Shown: positions 1 to 7,585, counted from the stretch's first letter. The stretch is 7,762 nucleotides of DNA from an uncultured Oscillospiraceae bacterium (GCA_934591725.1 CAKTPR010000095.1:1-7762), one strand, 5' to 3'. The notes: a model not told the origin generated them from the sequence alone. Translations and numbers: made by a program.

Positions 1-2
1 CC

Positions 3-134
3 ACGCCGGTGCTGCGTCTCGGCGTGAACGATGAGTTCGGCCGCAGCGGCAAGGCGACTGAGGTGCTCGATTACTTCAATCTCAACGCCGAGGGCATTGC
101 CGCCAAGGCGCGCGAGGCAGTGAGACTCAAGTAA
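3..134 (+). CDS. Transketolase C-terminal subunit, 3' end only
   Basis: The window opens inside this gene. The frame starting at base 3 reads 43 codons to a TAA at 132-134. The peptide begins TPVLRLGVNDEFGRSG and ends in an Ala/Lys-rich helix. This matches the end of the transketolase C-terminal domain, where a beta strand carrying a 'VGV.D.FG.SG' motif is followed by a helix of the type 'L...LNAEGIAAKA'. The family's transketolases transfer two-carbon ketol units in the non-oxidative pentose phosphate pathway. Many Firmicutes encode the enzyme as two subunits, and this would be the end of the C-terminal one. A full-length transketolase or a DXP-synthase-like enzyme cannot be excluded from 43 residues. 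A strong terminator follows 17 bp after the stop. Confidence 0.8.
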   Translation, partial: TPVLRLGVNDEFGRSGKATEVLDYFNLNAEGIAAKAREAVRLK

Positions 135-151
135 AATTACCTGTAACAGTC

Positions 152-191
152 AAAAAATACTCCCTGGCCAAGCGGACAGGGAGTATTTTTT
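152..191. terminator. Bidirectional intrinsic terminator between convergent genes
   Basis: A perfect 9-bp stem (TACTCCCTG at 158-166, CAGGGAGTA at 177-185) closes a 10-nt loop. It is flanked by six A on the left (152-157) and six T on the right (186-191). Read on either strand, it is a GC-containing hairpin followed by a U-tract. It can therefore end the transketolase transcript coming from the left and the kinase transcript coming from the right. Confidence 0.9.
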
Positions 192-203
192 GAGCTTATG
201 TAA

Positions 204-794
204 TTACTTCTCAAGCGCTTTCATAAAGCTCTTGATGACCTCGACTGCGCCGTTGACGCCGATGCGGCTGCTGTCGATGCACAGGTCATAGTTGCCGCTC
301 TCGCCCCAGATCTGGTCGGTATAATACTTATAGTAGCTGGAACGATCCTTATCGACCTCGCGGATGAGCTTCTTTGCCTGATCCTCGGTGAGGTTCTTGC
401 GCTTCATCATCGTCCTGATCCTGAAGGGCATATCGGCCATGATGAAAACGCGCAGGACATCGTCGCGGTTCCTGAGCACATAGTCCGCACAGCGGCCGAC
501 GAAGATGGCGTTGCCCTTGTCGGCAAGGCTGCGTATCGTGTCGAACTGCGCCGTCGCTATCTGGAGATTCAGGCGGAAGCCCTCGTTCATGCCTATGTAA
601 TGCGGCGTCGGTACAATGTACGAGGACACGCGCTTTTCATCATAGGTGTCTAGTATCTCCTTGCTGAAGCTGGAGTTTTCCGCCGCGTGGTCGACTATCT
701 CCTTATCATAGCAGGTGTAGCCAAGCGCGTCAGCCAGTGCTCTGGCGATATCGTGCCCGTTGCTGCCATGCTGTCTTCCCAGTGTAATTATCAT
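204..794 (-). CDS. Cytidylate-kinase-like family protein
   Basis: This is a 196-residue P-loop kinase-like protein of the Cytidylate_kin2 type, common in Clostridia and Bacteroides. It starts MIITLGRQHGSNGHDIA, which is the family's modified nucleotide-binding loop (GR..GS.G, residues 6-13). Further family signatures are GRCADYVL (100-107), a basic segment with TMMKRKNL (128-135), DKDRSSYYKYYT (148-159) and YDLCIDSSRIG near the C-terminus. Relatives are annotated as NMP-kinase-like; the true substrate of this branch is not established, so phosphorylation of CMP/dCMP is only a family guess. The frame stays open to 914, but ATG 794 is chosen because the family begins there and a GGAGG (803-807 on this strand) lies 8 nt upstream. 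The gene has its own promoter at 831-859 and is divergent from the flippase. Confidence 0.87.
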   Translation of the reverse strand: MIITLGRQHGSNGHDIARALADALGYTCYDKEIVDHAAENSSFSKEILDTYDEKRVSSYIVPTPHYIGMNEGFRLNLQIATAQFDTIRSLADKGNAIFVGRCADYVLRNRDDVLRVFIMADMPFRIRTMMKRKNLTEDQAKKLIREVDKDRSSYYKYYTDQIWGESGNYDLCIDSSRIGVNGAVEVIKSFMKALEK

Positions 795-830
795 AAAAAA
801 CGCCTCCGTTTTCAGAATTTCACTGTATAA

Positions 831-859
831 AATATACCACGCTCCGTCGCAGTTTTCAA
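831..859 (-). promoter_or_regulatory. Promoter of the cytidylate-kinase-like gene
   Basis: On the minus strand, TTGAAA (859-854) and TATATT (836-831) are separated by exactly 17 bp. This is a good sigma-A promoter about 37 bp before the chosen ATG. It supports the short start at 794, because a longer protein starting at 914 would lie upstream of this promoter. Confidence 0.75.
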
Positions 860-931
860 GCCTTTTATGCCGCAAGGACAAGTGCGGCGCTCTGCGCGCA
901 TATACTGCTTCCATAGAACAGGAGGCAGACC

Positions 932-2251
932 ATGATAAGATGCCGGAGACTCATATACAACACCGCCCTGCTGACAATTTCATCCCTGCTGATGAGCTGC
1001 ATCGGCATGGCCTTTCAGGTCTGGCTCGTCGGACGCATCGGCTCGGCCGGCATCGGACTTTATCAGCTCGTCCTCTCGGTCACGAATCTGCTTGCGACCT
1101 TTGCAATTTCCGGTATCCGCTTTGCCTCGACGCGCCTTGTTTCCGAGGAGCTGGGGCTTGAGAATCCCGGCGGCATCCGCTCCGCGATGCGCCGCTGTCT
1201 TGGATATGCGTCGTTTTTCGGCGCGGCAGCGGGTGCAATAATGTGGCTGCTGGCAGAGCCGATAGGCTTTCTATGGATAGGCGACGCGCGCACGGTGATG
1301 TCGCTCAGGCTCTCGGCAATTAGCATGCCCTGTATCTCGCTGTGCTCGTCCGTGTCCGGGTACTTCACCGCCTGCGGCCGCGTCTGGAAGCCGACGCTCG
1401 TCCACTTTGCCGAGCAGCTTATAGGCATCGCGCTCGTTGCGCTGTGCCTGAGCGCAGTCCCCGCCGGGGACATTGAAAAAAGCTGCGCCGCCGTCACTCT
1501 CGGAAGAGTGGCGGCGGACGTGATAAGCCTTATTCTTATGGGTATCGTCTATCTTGCCGACAGGCACAGGCATTACGGGGAGCCTGCCCCGTCGGGCGGA
1601 CTCACCGCGCGCATGCTGCGCATCGCCGTACCGCTCGCGGTGTCGGCCTACGCGAGGAGCGCGCTCTCCACGCTCCAGCACCTGCTCGTCCCGCGCGGGC
1701 TCAAGTCTGCCGGGTACTCTGCCGACGGCGCGTTATCTGGCTATGGCGTCATACAGGGCATGGTGCTGCCGATCATCTTTTTCCCATCCTGCATCATGTC
1801 CGCGGCCGCGGAGCTCATAGTCCCGGAGCTTACCGAGGCGCAGGTGCAGGGAGACGGGGAGGGGATACGCCGCGCGTCGCGCTCGCTTCTACGCCTGAGC
1901 CTCGGCTTTTCCGGAGCCGTCGCGGCGTTCATGTTTTTCTTTGCCGACAGCCTTGGCCTTGCGATCTATGACAGCGCGGAGGCCGGAGCATACATCCGCA
2001 TCCTCGCCCCGCTCATCCCCGTCATGTATACCGACATGACCGTTGACGGCTGCCTCAAGGGGCTGGGGCAGCAGATGTGGAGCATGGGCATCAACATCCT
2101 TGACGCGGTGCTGGGGCTGGTGCTCGTGTGGACTCTGCTGCCGGTGTACGCGCTGCGCGCCTATATCGGGATAATCTATTTCACCGAGGCCGTGAACTTT
2201 ATTTTGAGCATCCTGCGCCTGCGGCGGGTGCTGAACCGGTGCGGCGGCTGA
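932..2251 (+). CDS. SpoVB-type polysaccharide/lipid flippase (MATE/MVF superfamily)
   Basis: A 439-residue integral membrane protein with about 12 hydrophobic segments and almost no soluble domain. The N-terminus follows the SpoVB/MurJ pattern: a basic start, TM1 around 13-31, then 'GLYQLVLS' (42-49) and 'SGIRFASTRLVSEELG' (60-75). A second family signature is LLVPRGL (251-257), followed by 'YG.I.GM.LPI.FFPS' (271-286). Members move lipid-linked sugars or peptidoglycan precursors across the cytoplasmic membrane; SpoVB acts in spore cortex synthesis. It is somewhat shorter than B. subtilis SpoVB, and its substrate cannot be read from sequence. ATG 932 is preceded by AGGAGG (920-925) at 6-nt spacing. 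Its last 53 bp overlap the end of ribU on the opposite strand. A TATACT at 901-906 could be a -10 box, but no good -35 box is visible. Confidence 0.85.
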   Translation: MIRCRRLIYNTALLTISSLLMSCIGMAFQVWLVGRIGSAGIGLYQLVLSVTNLLATFAISGIRFASTRLVSEELGLENPGGIRSAMRRCLGYASFFGAAAGAIMWLLAEPIGFLWIGDARTVMSLRLSAISMPCISLCSSVSGYFTACGRVWKPTLVHFAEQLIGIALVALCLSAVPAGDIEKSCAAVTLGRVAADVISLILMGIVYLADRHRHYGEPAPSGGLTARMLRIAVPLAVSAYARSALSTLQHLLVPRGLKSAGYSADGALSGYGVIQGMVLPIIFFPSCIMSAAAELIVPELTEAQVQGDGEGIRRASRSLLRLSLGFSGAVAAFMFFFADSLGLAIYDSAEAGAYIRILAPLIPVMYTDMTVDGCLKGLGQQMWSMGINILDAVLGLVLVWTLLPVYALRAYIGIIYFTEAVNFILSILRLRRVLNRCGG

Positions 2252-2951
2252 CGCGCTTCGCGTCGTTCCTGTGCAGGATGGGGGAGATGCGCTTATACAG
2301 CAGGAAGGTCAGCGCCGAGACGACGACGCCCTTGAGGAGATTGAACGGGACGACCGCGAACAGCACCAGTGTGCTGACGCTGTTTATCGCGCCGTTCACT
2401 GCCGTGCCCATGCCGACTATCGTATCAAGCGGCAGGCCGAACAGCTCCGAGAACTTCGGCAGAAGATAGATCGCGTTGAAGGCGCTGCCGAACACGGTCA
2501 TGATGAGCGTACCGACGGCCATGCCGACGAGAGCGGTCTTCTTGCCGGGCTTTGCGTGGTAGATCATGCTCGCCGGAAGGATGAACGTGCAGCCGACGAC
2601 GAAGTTTGCAAAGTCGCCGACGTAAGCGGTGGTAGTGCCCTTGAGCAGGAGCTTGACAATGACCTTCAGCAGCTCCGTCGCAGCGCCGGCCACGGGGCCG
2701 AGGTAGAACGTGCATATCAGAACCGGCATCTCGCTCAGGTCGAGCTTATAGAAGCCCGGCGCGAAGAACAGCGGTATCTCAATGAGCATGAGTACGCCAG
2801 CCATGCAGGCGAACATCGCCGTGTAGCTTATATAGTGCGTGCTCGAAAAGCTCTTCCTGTCATGGCAGACGTACTTTTCAAACAGCAGCGCGACGATGAA
2901 TATCGCCGCGATTATCAGAACGCAGCTGACAACAAACGTAAGGTTTTCCAT
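2199..2951 (-). CDS. ribU: Riboflavin ECF transporter substrate-binding protein RibU
   Basis: The S component of an energy-coupling factor transporter. It binds riboflavin at the membrane and works with the shared EcfA/A'/T module, which is not encoded here. Identification rests on the RibU core: hydrophobic helices with 'LMLIEIPLFFAPGFYKLD' (54-71), 'LSEMP' (72-76), 'LGPVAGAATELLK' (84-96), 'LLKGTTTAYVGDFANFVVG' (102-120) and 'FILPASMIYH' (123-132). The FMN riboswitch upstream independently supports flavin transport. ATG 2951 has GGAGG (2958-2962) at 6-nt spacing. Two oddities stand out. An extra N-terminal hydrophobic helix (about 6-26) precedes the usual six-helix core. A polar tail after residue ~225, ending APAAGAGCSK, is encoded antisense to the flippase's last codons. 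The 250-residue length is above the usual ~190-210 for the family. Confidence 0.93.
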   Translation of the reverse strand: MENLTFVVSCVLIIAAIFIVALLFEKYVCHDRKSFSSTHYISYTAMFACMAGVLMLIEIPLFFAPGFYKLDLSEMPVLICTFYLGPVAGAATELLKVIVKLLLKGTTTAYVGDFANFVVGCTFILPASMIYHAKPGKKTALVGMAVGTLIMTVFGSAFNAIYLLPKFSELFGLPLDTIVGMGTAVNGAINSVSTLVLFAVVPFNLLKGVVVSALTFLLYKRISPILHRNDAKRVSRRTGSAPAAGAGCSK

Positions 2952-2957
2952 AATGTA

Positions 2958-2962
2958 CCTCC
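2958..2962 (-). promoter_or_regulatory. Ribosome binding site of ribU
   Basis: GGAGG on the minus strand, 6 nt before ATG 2951. It lies just after the U-tract of the leader terminator, so it is transcribed only when the terminator is read through. Control is therefore likely transcriptional rather than by hiding this site. Confidence 0.8.
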
Positions 2963-2967
2963 GGAAT

Positions 2968-3000
2968 AAAAAAATAAACCTGAAGACCGAGATCTTCAGG
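2968..3000 (-). terminator. Riboswitch-controlled terminator in the ribU leader
   Basis: On the minus strand a perfect 8-bp stem (CCTGAAGA at 3000-2993, TCTTCAGG at 2986-2979) with a 6-nt loop is followed by a T-rich run (2978-2968). The 5' arm CCTGAAGA is also the exact complement of TCTTCAGG in the aptamer's P1 5' strand (3161-3154). The same 8-nt sequence can thus pair with P1 (read-through when FMN is absent) or with the terminator 3' arm (stop when FMN holds P1 together). Confidence 0.88.
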
Positions 3001-3025
3001 CACAGAAAAAATATATGTTAAACCG

Positions 3026-3045
3026 CATTGTGAGCGCTCACAATG
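3026..3045. repeat. Perfect 20-bp palindrome, lac-operator-like
   Basis: CATTGTGAGC followed by its exact reverse complement GCTCACAATG. The central 18 bp equal the symmetric 'ideal' lac operator. It lies between the FMN aptamer and the terminator. As DNA it could be a LacI-family operator placed about 120-140 bp after the ribU start site, acting as a roadblock. As RNA it folds into an 8-bp stem with a GCGC loop, extended by CCG/CGG pairs (3023-3025 with 3047-3049) around one bulged base. Confidence 0.7.
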
Positions 3046-3054
3046 ACGGCCTGA

Positions 3055-3163
3055 CATCTTCTTTCATCCAGACTGTAACTGTCGGTCCCGGAGTTGCACC
3101 GGGTCAGCCTTGCGGCTCGCGGACTTTACCGCCGATCGGGAATTTCACCCTGCCCTGAAGACG
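3055..3163 (-). promoter_or_regulatory. FMN riboswitch (RFN element) controlling ribU
   Basis: The minus strand carries the characteristic RFN sequence blocks in order: GGGCAGGGTGAAATTCCCGA, then CGGCGGTAAAGTCCGCGAGC, then CCGGTGCAACTCCGGGACC, then CGACAGT and AGTCTGGATGAAAGAAGA. P1 forms between 3163-3157 and 3061-3055 (7 bp with one G-U). The aptamer binds FMN. Here it sits directly upstream of a terminator and ribU, so FMN is expected to switch flavin uptake off. The promoter start point falls almost exactly at the first base of P1, so there is essentially no 5' leader before the aptamer. Confidence 0.97.
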
Positions 3164-3168
3164 GTCTC

Positions 3169-3197
3169 AGTATAGCACCTTAGTTTTAGCTTTGCAA
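3169..3197 (-). promoter_or_regulatory. Promoter of the ribU leader
   Basis: Minus-strand TTGCAA (3197-3192), a 17-bp spacer, then TATACT (3174-3169). The predicted start is near 3162-3165, at the aptamer's P1 5' strand. Its -35 box is only 19 bp from the -35 box of the divergent SLOG-gene promoter. Confidence 0.8.
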
Positions 3198-3216
3198 GAG
3201 CTTTTTAATAATTTTC

Positions 3217-3245
3217 TTGCGCAGCAGGGAAATATGTCGTACAAT
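3217..3245 (+). promoter_or_regulatory. Promoter of the SLOG-family gene
   Basis: TTGCGC (3217-3222) and TACAAT (3240-3245) with a 17-bp spacer. The predicted start is near 3252, giving a leader of about 30 nt with the purine-rich GAGGGGAGGG ribosome binding site (3265-3274). Confidence 0.65.
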
Positions 3246-3282
3246 CATGCCATGAAAGTTTTTTGAGGGGAGGGCGCGGAGC

Positions 3283-3783
3283 GTGTACGACAGAGAGAAT
3301 ACCTGCTGCTTTACGGGGCACCGTCCCGCGAAGCTCCCGTGGGGCTCGCGCGAGAGCGACCCGCGCTGCGCGGAGCTAAAGCTGGAGCTTGCCGCGCGGA
3401 TCGAGGCGATATACGAGTTAGGGTACAGGCACTTTATCTGCGGCATGGCCATCGGCTGCGACACGTTTTTTGCCGAAGCGGTCATCGCACTACGCGCGCG
3501 GCACGGCGATGTCACGCTTGAAGCGGCGGTGCCCTGCGGCAGCCAGCCCGATAAATGGACGAAGGCGCAGCGCCTGAGATATAACGAACTTCTCGACCGC
3601 TGCGATACTGTGACAGTTTTACAGTACGGCTACACGGACGACTGCATGATGCAGCGCAACCGGTACATGGTCGACCGCTCATCGCTGCTGCTTGCCTGCT
3701 TTGACGGCCGCCCTGGCGGCACGATGAGCACCATCGTTTATGCCGAGCGGCAGGGGCTCAGGACTGTGGTAATTGAGCTGTGA
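3283..3783 (+). CDS. SLOG-superfamily protein of the YpsA/DUF1273 type
   Basis: A 166-residue cytosolic Rossmann-like protein. Family hallmarks are CCFTGHRP (8-15), the nucleotide-binding 'GMAIGCDTFFAE' (54-65), the invariant 'QRNRYMVDRS' (124-133), and 'DGRPGGTMSTIVYA' (141-154), whose GGT loop is expected to contact a nucleotide or ADP-ribose-type ligand. The biochemical function is unresolved. B. subtilis YpsA has been linked to cell division and stress, and some SLOG proteins sense nucleotide-derived signals. The start is GTG 3283: the in-frame TGA at 3253 excludes any earlier ATG, and a strong purine-rich ribosome binding site lies about 10 nt upstream. The gene is single, divergent from ribU, and faces the structured region 3784-4044. 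Confidence 0.88.
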   Translation: MYDRENTCCFTGHRPAKLPWGSRESDPRCAELKLELAARIEAIYELGYRHFICGMAIGCDTFFAEAVIALRARHGDVTLEAAVPCGSQPDKWTKAQRLRYNELLDRCDTVTVLQYGYTDDCMMQRNRYMVDRSSLLLACFDGRPGGTMSTIVYAERQGLRTVVIEL

Positions 3784-3790
3784 TATAGAC

Positions 3791-3822
3791 GAGCCTCGCT
3801 GCAACGAAATGCAACGAGGCTC
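3791..3822. repeat. Hairpin just after the SLOG gene
   Basis: GAGCCTCG (3791-3798) pairs perfectly with CGAGGCTC (3815-3822). After one C/A mismatch, TGCA (3800-3803) pairs with TGCA (3810-3813) around a 6-nt loop. The stem is strong and 7 bp after the stop codon, but no U-tract follows on either strand. It may stabilise the mRNA 3' end or be a terminator lacking its tail. Confidence 0.6.
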
Positions 3823-3873
3823 AATCTGTCAAAAAACTATGCGCTGGAGCCGGATAACAGAGTAGCGGGGGAG

Positions 3874-3899
3874 TTTGAGGGGGCAAGGCCCACCTCAAA
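3874..3899. repeat. Hairpin inside the structured intergenic element
   Basis: TTTGAGG (3874-3880) pairs with CCTCAAA (3893-3899). GGGC (3881-3884) pairs with GCCC (3888-3891). One A (3892) is bulged and the loop is 3 nt. That gives 11 pairs in 26 nt with no U-tract after it. Confidence 0.7.
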
Positions 3900-3908
3900 T
3901 TAGATAAA

Positions 3909-3980
3909 CCGCCGCCGAAAGCCTTGTTATATCAAGGCTTTCGGTAATAGCATTTTGAACGCTTTCAAAATGCTCGGCGG
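3909..3980. other. Near-perfect three-way junction (two hairpins in an outer stem)
   Basis: The outer stem pairs CCGCCG (3909-3914) with CGGCGG (3975-3980). Directly inside is a perfect 12-bp hairpin, CCGAAAGCCTTG (3915-3926) with CAAGGCTTTCGG (3933-3944), loop TTATAT. Four unpaired bases (3945-3948) follow. Next is a perfect 11-bp hairpin, AGCATTTTGAA (3949-3959) with TTCAAAATGCT (3964-3974), loop CGCT, which abuts the outer stem. In all, 29 base pairs form in 72 nt with no mismatch. It can form in DNA or in RNA from either strand. The function is unknown. Confidence 0.75.
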
Positions 3981-3988
3981 AAAGCGCG

Positions 3989-4019
3989 GTCAAAAAAGTC
4001 CTCGTGGAACTTTTTTGAC
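3989..4019. terminator. Bidirectional terminator downstream of clpB
   Basis: GTCAAAAAAG (3989-3998) pairs perfectly with CTTTTTTGAC (4010-4019). The inner TCC (3999-4001) can pair with GGA (4006-4008). The A and T runs lie inside the stem, so each strand ends its hairpin in a U-run. It begins 25 nt after the clpB stop, the expected place for the operon's terminator. It is also the right end of the structured element. Confidence 0.65.
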
Positions 4020-4044
4020 AAGCTGAGCGAAGCTTTTGCGTGTT

Positions 4045-6624
<2,580 letters not shown>

Positions 6625-6645
6625 AAATGAGGCTCCTTTCCCGCA

Positions 6646-7293
6646 TCAAATGTGGATTGATGTGTTTATGAGATAGGAATAATAGGAGGCTTCGACGTCG
6701 TGCGCGTCGAGCTTCCCGGCGAGGTAGGCTTTCATAAGCCTGTCGAAGAGCTTGATGTACTCCGACAGCGCCGAAGCGAGTTCATCGGTCGTGCAGTCCT
6801 TATCGGGCGCGGCGATCGAGCGGACGAACTTGCCGTCATAGAGAGCATAGTCGATGCTCGCCCCGGTGAGCGGCTTGAGGTGCGCGTCCTCAATCTGCTT
6901 CCACAGACGGAAGAAGGACGTCATCGCGGAGATGAGCGCCGCCGACTGCGTGCGGAATATCACCGACAGCTGGCCGATGGACTCGTCATGCCCGCGATAC
7001 AGCTCCACCTCGTACTTCACCGTCGGGCGGTACTTGTACTCCAGCGAGCTTTTCAGCGACATGGAGTAGCTGTTCGGCGAGAAGAACGGCACCAGCTCGC
7101 GCGAAGGAGTCATCAGCGTCTCGATCGCGGAGAGCACGTCGTTTATCCTGCGCTCCGGCGTCGTGTAGTTCACGTATTCGGCAAGTATCTGGTTTATCAG
7201 CGCCGAACGGTTCGTGCCCATTCTGTGCGCCATCATATCGACCTCGCGGACGACTTCGTCGTTGAGCATCAGACTGTATAGAGTTTTCTTCAT
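6646..7293 (-). CDS. RHH-like protein of unknown function, co-transcribed with clpB
   Basis: A 215-residue protein not recognised as a named family. Residues 1-45 look like a ribbon-helix-helix (CopG/Arc) DNA-binding fold: a short strand (TLYSLMLN, 4-11), helix A (about 12-25), a 'GTNRSALIN' turn (26-34) typical of the RHH second helix start, and helix B to about 42. The remaining ~170 residues are mixed strand and helix with many aromatics, including 'YRPTVKYEVELYRG' (88-101) and a helical C-terminus rich in Tyr (about 170-209). No transmembrane segment, signal peptide or catalytic motif is visible. It is the first gene of the clpB operon, directly downstream of a strong promoter and a 9-N9-9 inverted repeat, so autoregulation is a reasonable inference. 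The start at 7293 keeps the RHH strand intact; the ribosome binding site is weak (GGTGA, or AAGGGA further off). The C-terminal part could instead sense a ligand or bind ClpB. Confidence 0.8.
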   Translation of the reverse strand: MKKTLYSLMLNDEVVREVDMMAHRMGTNRSALINQILAEYVNYTTPERRINDVLSAIETLMTPSRELVPFFSPNSYSMSLKSSLEYKYRPTVKYEVELYRGHDESIGQLSVIFRTQSAALISAMTSFFRLWKQIEDAHLKPLTGASIDYALYDGKFVRSIAAPDKDCTTDELASALSEYIKLFDRLMKAYLAGKLDAHDVEASYYSYLINTSIHI

Positions 7294-7315
7294 AGGTCAC
7301 CGTCCCTTTTCTCTG

Positions 7316-7342
7316 AGTAAGCGACTCGCATCATCACTTACT
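7316..7342. promoter_or_regulatory. 9-N9-9 inverted repeat, candidate operator of the RHH-clpB operon
   Basis: AGTAAGCGA (7316-7324) and TCACTTACT (7334-7342) are inverted copies with one C/T difference, separated by 9 bp. It covers about +4 to +30 of the operon's transcript, where a bound protein would block initiation or early elongation. The geometry equals that of the heat-shock CIRCE element (9-N9-9), but the sequence is not the CIRCE consensus (arm TTAGCACTC). A nested palindrome GCGACTCGC lies at 7321-7329. Confidence 0.55.
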
Positions 7343-7352
7343 TTGTGACTGT

Positions 7353-7381
7353 ATCATACACCCTCTTACAAAACTTGTCAA
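7353..7381 (-). promoter_or_regulatory. Strong promoter of the RHH-clpB operon
   Basis: Minus-strand consensus TTGACA (7381-7376), 17-bp spacer, TATGAT (7358-7353). The AT-rich stretch just upstream (about 7384-7430) resembles an UP element. No alternative sigma-factor pattern was noticed. Near-consensus promoters of heat-shock genes in Firmicutes are usually held down by a repressor, which fits the inverted repeat at 7316-7342. Confidence 0.85.
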
Positions 7382-7447
7382 GCGATATATATAAATATTC
7401 ACACAAAATATATAATTTATTTTTCGGACAGTAAAGATAACTACGGC

Positions 7448-7476
7448 TTGATTTTTCCCGGAATATCGGTTATAAT
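7448..7476 (+). promoter_or_regulatory. tRNA-type promoter
   Basis: TTGATT (7448-7453), 17-bp spacer, consensus TATAAT (7471-7476). The predicted start is near 7483, a few bases before the tRNA-Ser 5' half at 7489. No comparable promoter is seen just before the intact tRNA at 7670, so this one probably drives it across the intervening ~140 bp. Confidence 0.8.
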
Positions 7477-7488
7477 TACACAGCACAC

Positions 7489-7529
7489 GGACAGGTATCG
7501 AAGTGGTCATAACGGCCCTGACTCGAAAT
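7489..7529 (+). pseudogene. 5' half of a tRNA-Ser, broken at the anticodon loop
   Basis: GGACAGG (acceptor-like, 7489-7495), TATCGAAG.GGTCATAACG (7496-7514) and GACTCGAAAT (7520-7529) align without gaps to the intact tRNA-Ser at a constant offset of 181 bp. The anticodon-loop block GACTCGAAAT is identical. Similarity ends at 7529: no 3' anticodon strand, variable arm, T arm or acceptor 3' strand follows. The acceptor strand also could not pair with the native 3' half (GCCCTCC). It looks like an abandoned 5' half left by recombination in the anticodon loop. A degraded tandem tRNA copy is the alternative. Confidence 0.7.
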
Positions 7530-7558
7530 GCGCGTTGGCTCTGGCCGTTTTCTCCACT

Positions 7559-7585
7559 GAAAACCCTTGATTTATAAGGGTTTTC
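7559..7585. repeat. 10-bp hairpin between the tRNA half and the intact tRNA
   Basis: GAAAACCCTT (7559-7568) and AAGGGTTTTC (7576-7585) form a perfect stem with the loop GATTTAT. It is not followed by a long U-tract. It lies in the ~140 bp that would be the remaining element DNA if the tRNA arrangement arose by integration. Confidence 0.6.

Larger units (their letters stand above)
3828..4019. repeat. Structured intergenic element with terminal inverted repeats
   Basis: This gene-free stretch between the SLOG gene and clpB is bounded by GTCAAAAAA (3828-3836) and its exact complement TTTTTTGAC (4011-4019). Inside, in order, are a hairpin at 3874-3899, a three-way junction at 3909-3980 and a hairpin at 3989-4019. 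It has no open frame of note and no transposase. It could be a MITE-like or REP-like repeat that moved in, or a structured RNA. Flanking AATCT (3823-3827) and AAGCT (4020-4024) match at 4 of 5 bases, too weak to claim a target duplication. Confidence 0.5.

Noticed and set aside
869..888. GCCGC/GCGGC inverted repeat with a 10-nt loop between the kinase and flippase
   Set aside because: A 5-bp GC-only stem in GC-rich DNA is easily expected by chance, and it has no U-tract or clear promoter relation.
795..914. A 40-residue N-terminal extension of the kinase-like protein starting at 914
   Set aside because: The family starts at MIITLGR, a GGAGG sits just before ATG 794, and the promoter at 831-859 lies inside the extension.
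3791..3822. Calling this hairpin the SLOG-gene terminator
   Set aside because: The stem is strong, but no U-tract follows it on either strand; it is recorded as a hairpin only.
6700..7281. Plus-strand open frame opposite the RHH-like gene
   Set aside because: It is an antisense shadow with a low-complexity basic composition. The minus-strand frame has a promoter, a coherent RHH start and operon spacing to clpB.
7294..7440. Search for a canonical CIRCE or CtsR box at the clpB operon promoter
   Set aside because: Neither the CIRCE arm TTAGCACTC nor tandem GGTCAAA-type heptads were found; only the non-consensus inverted repeat is present.
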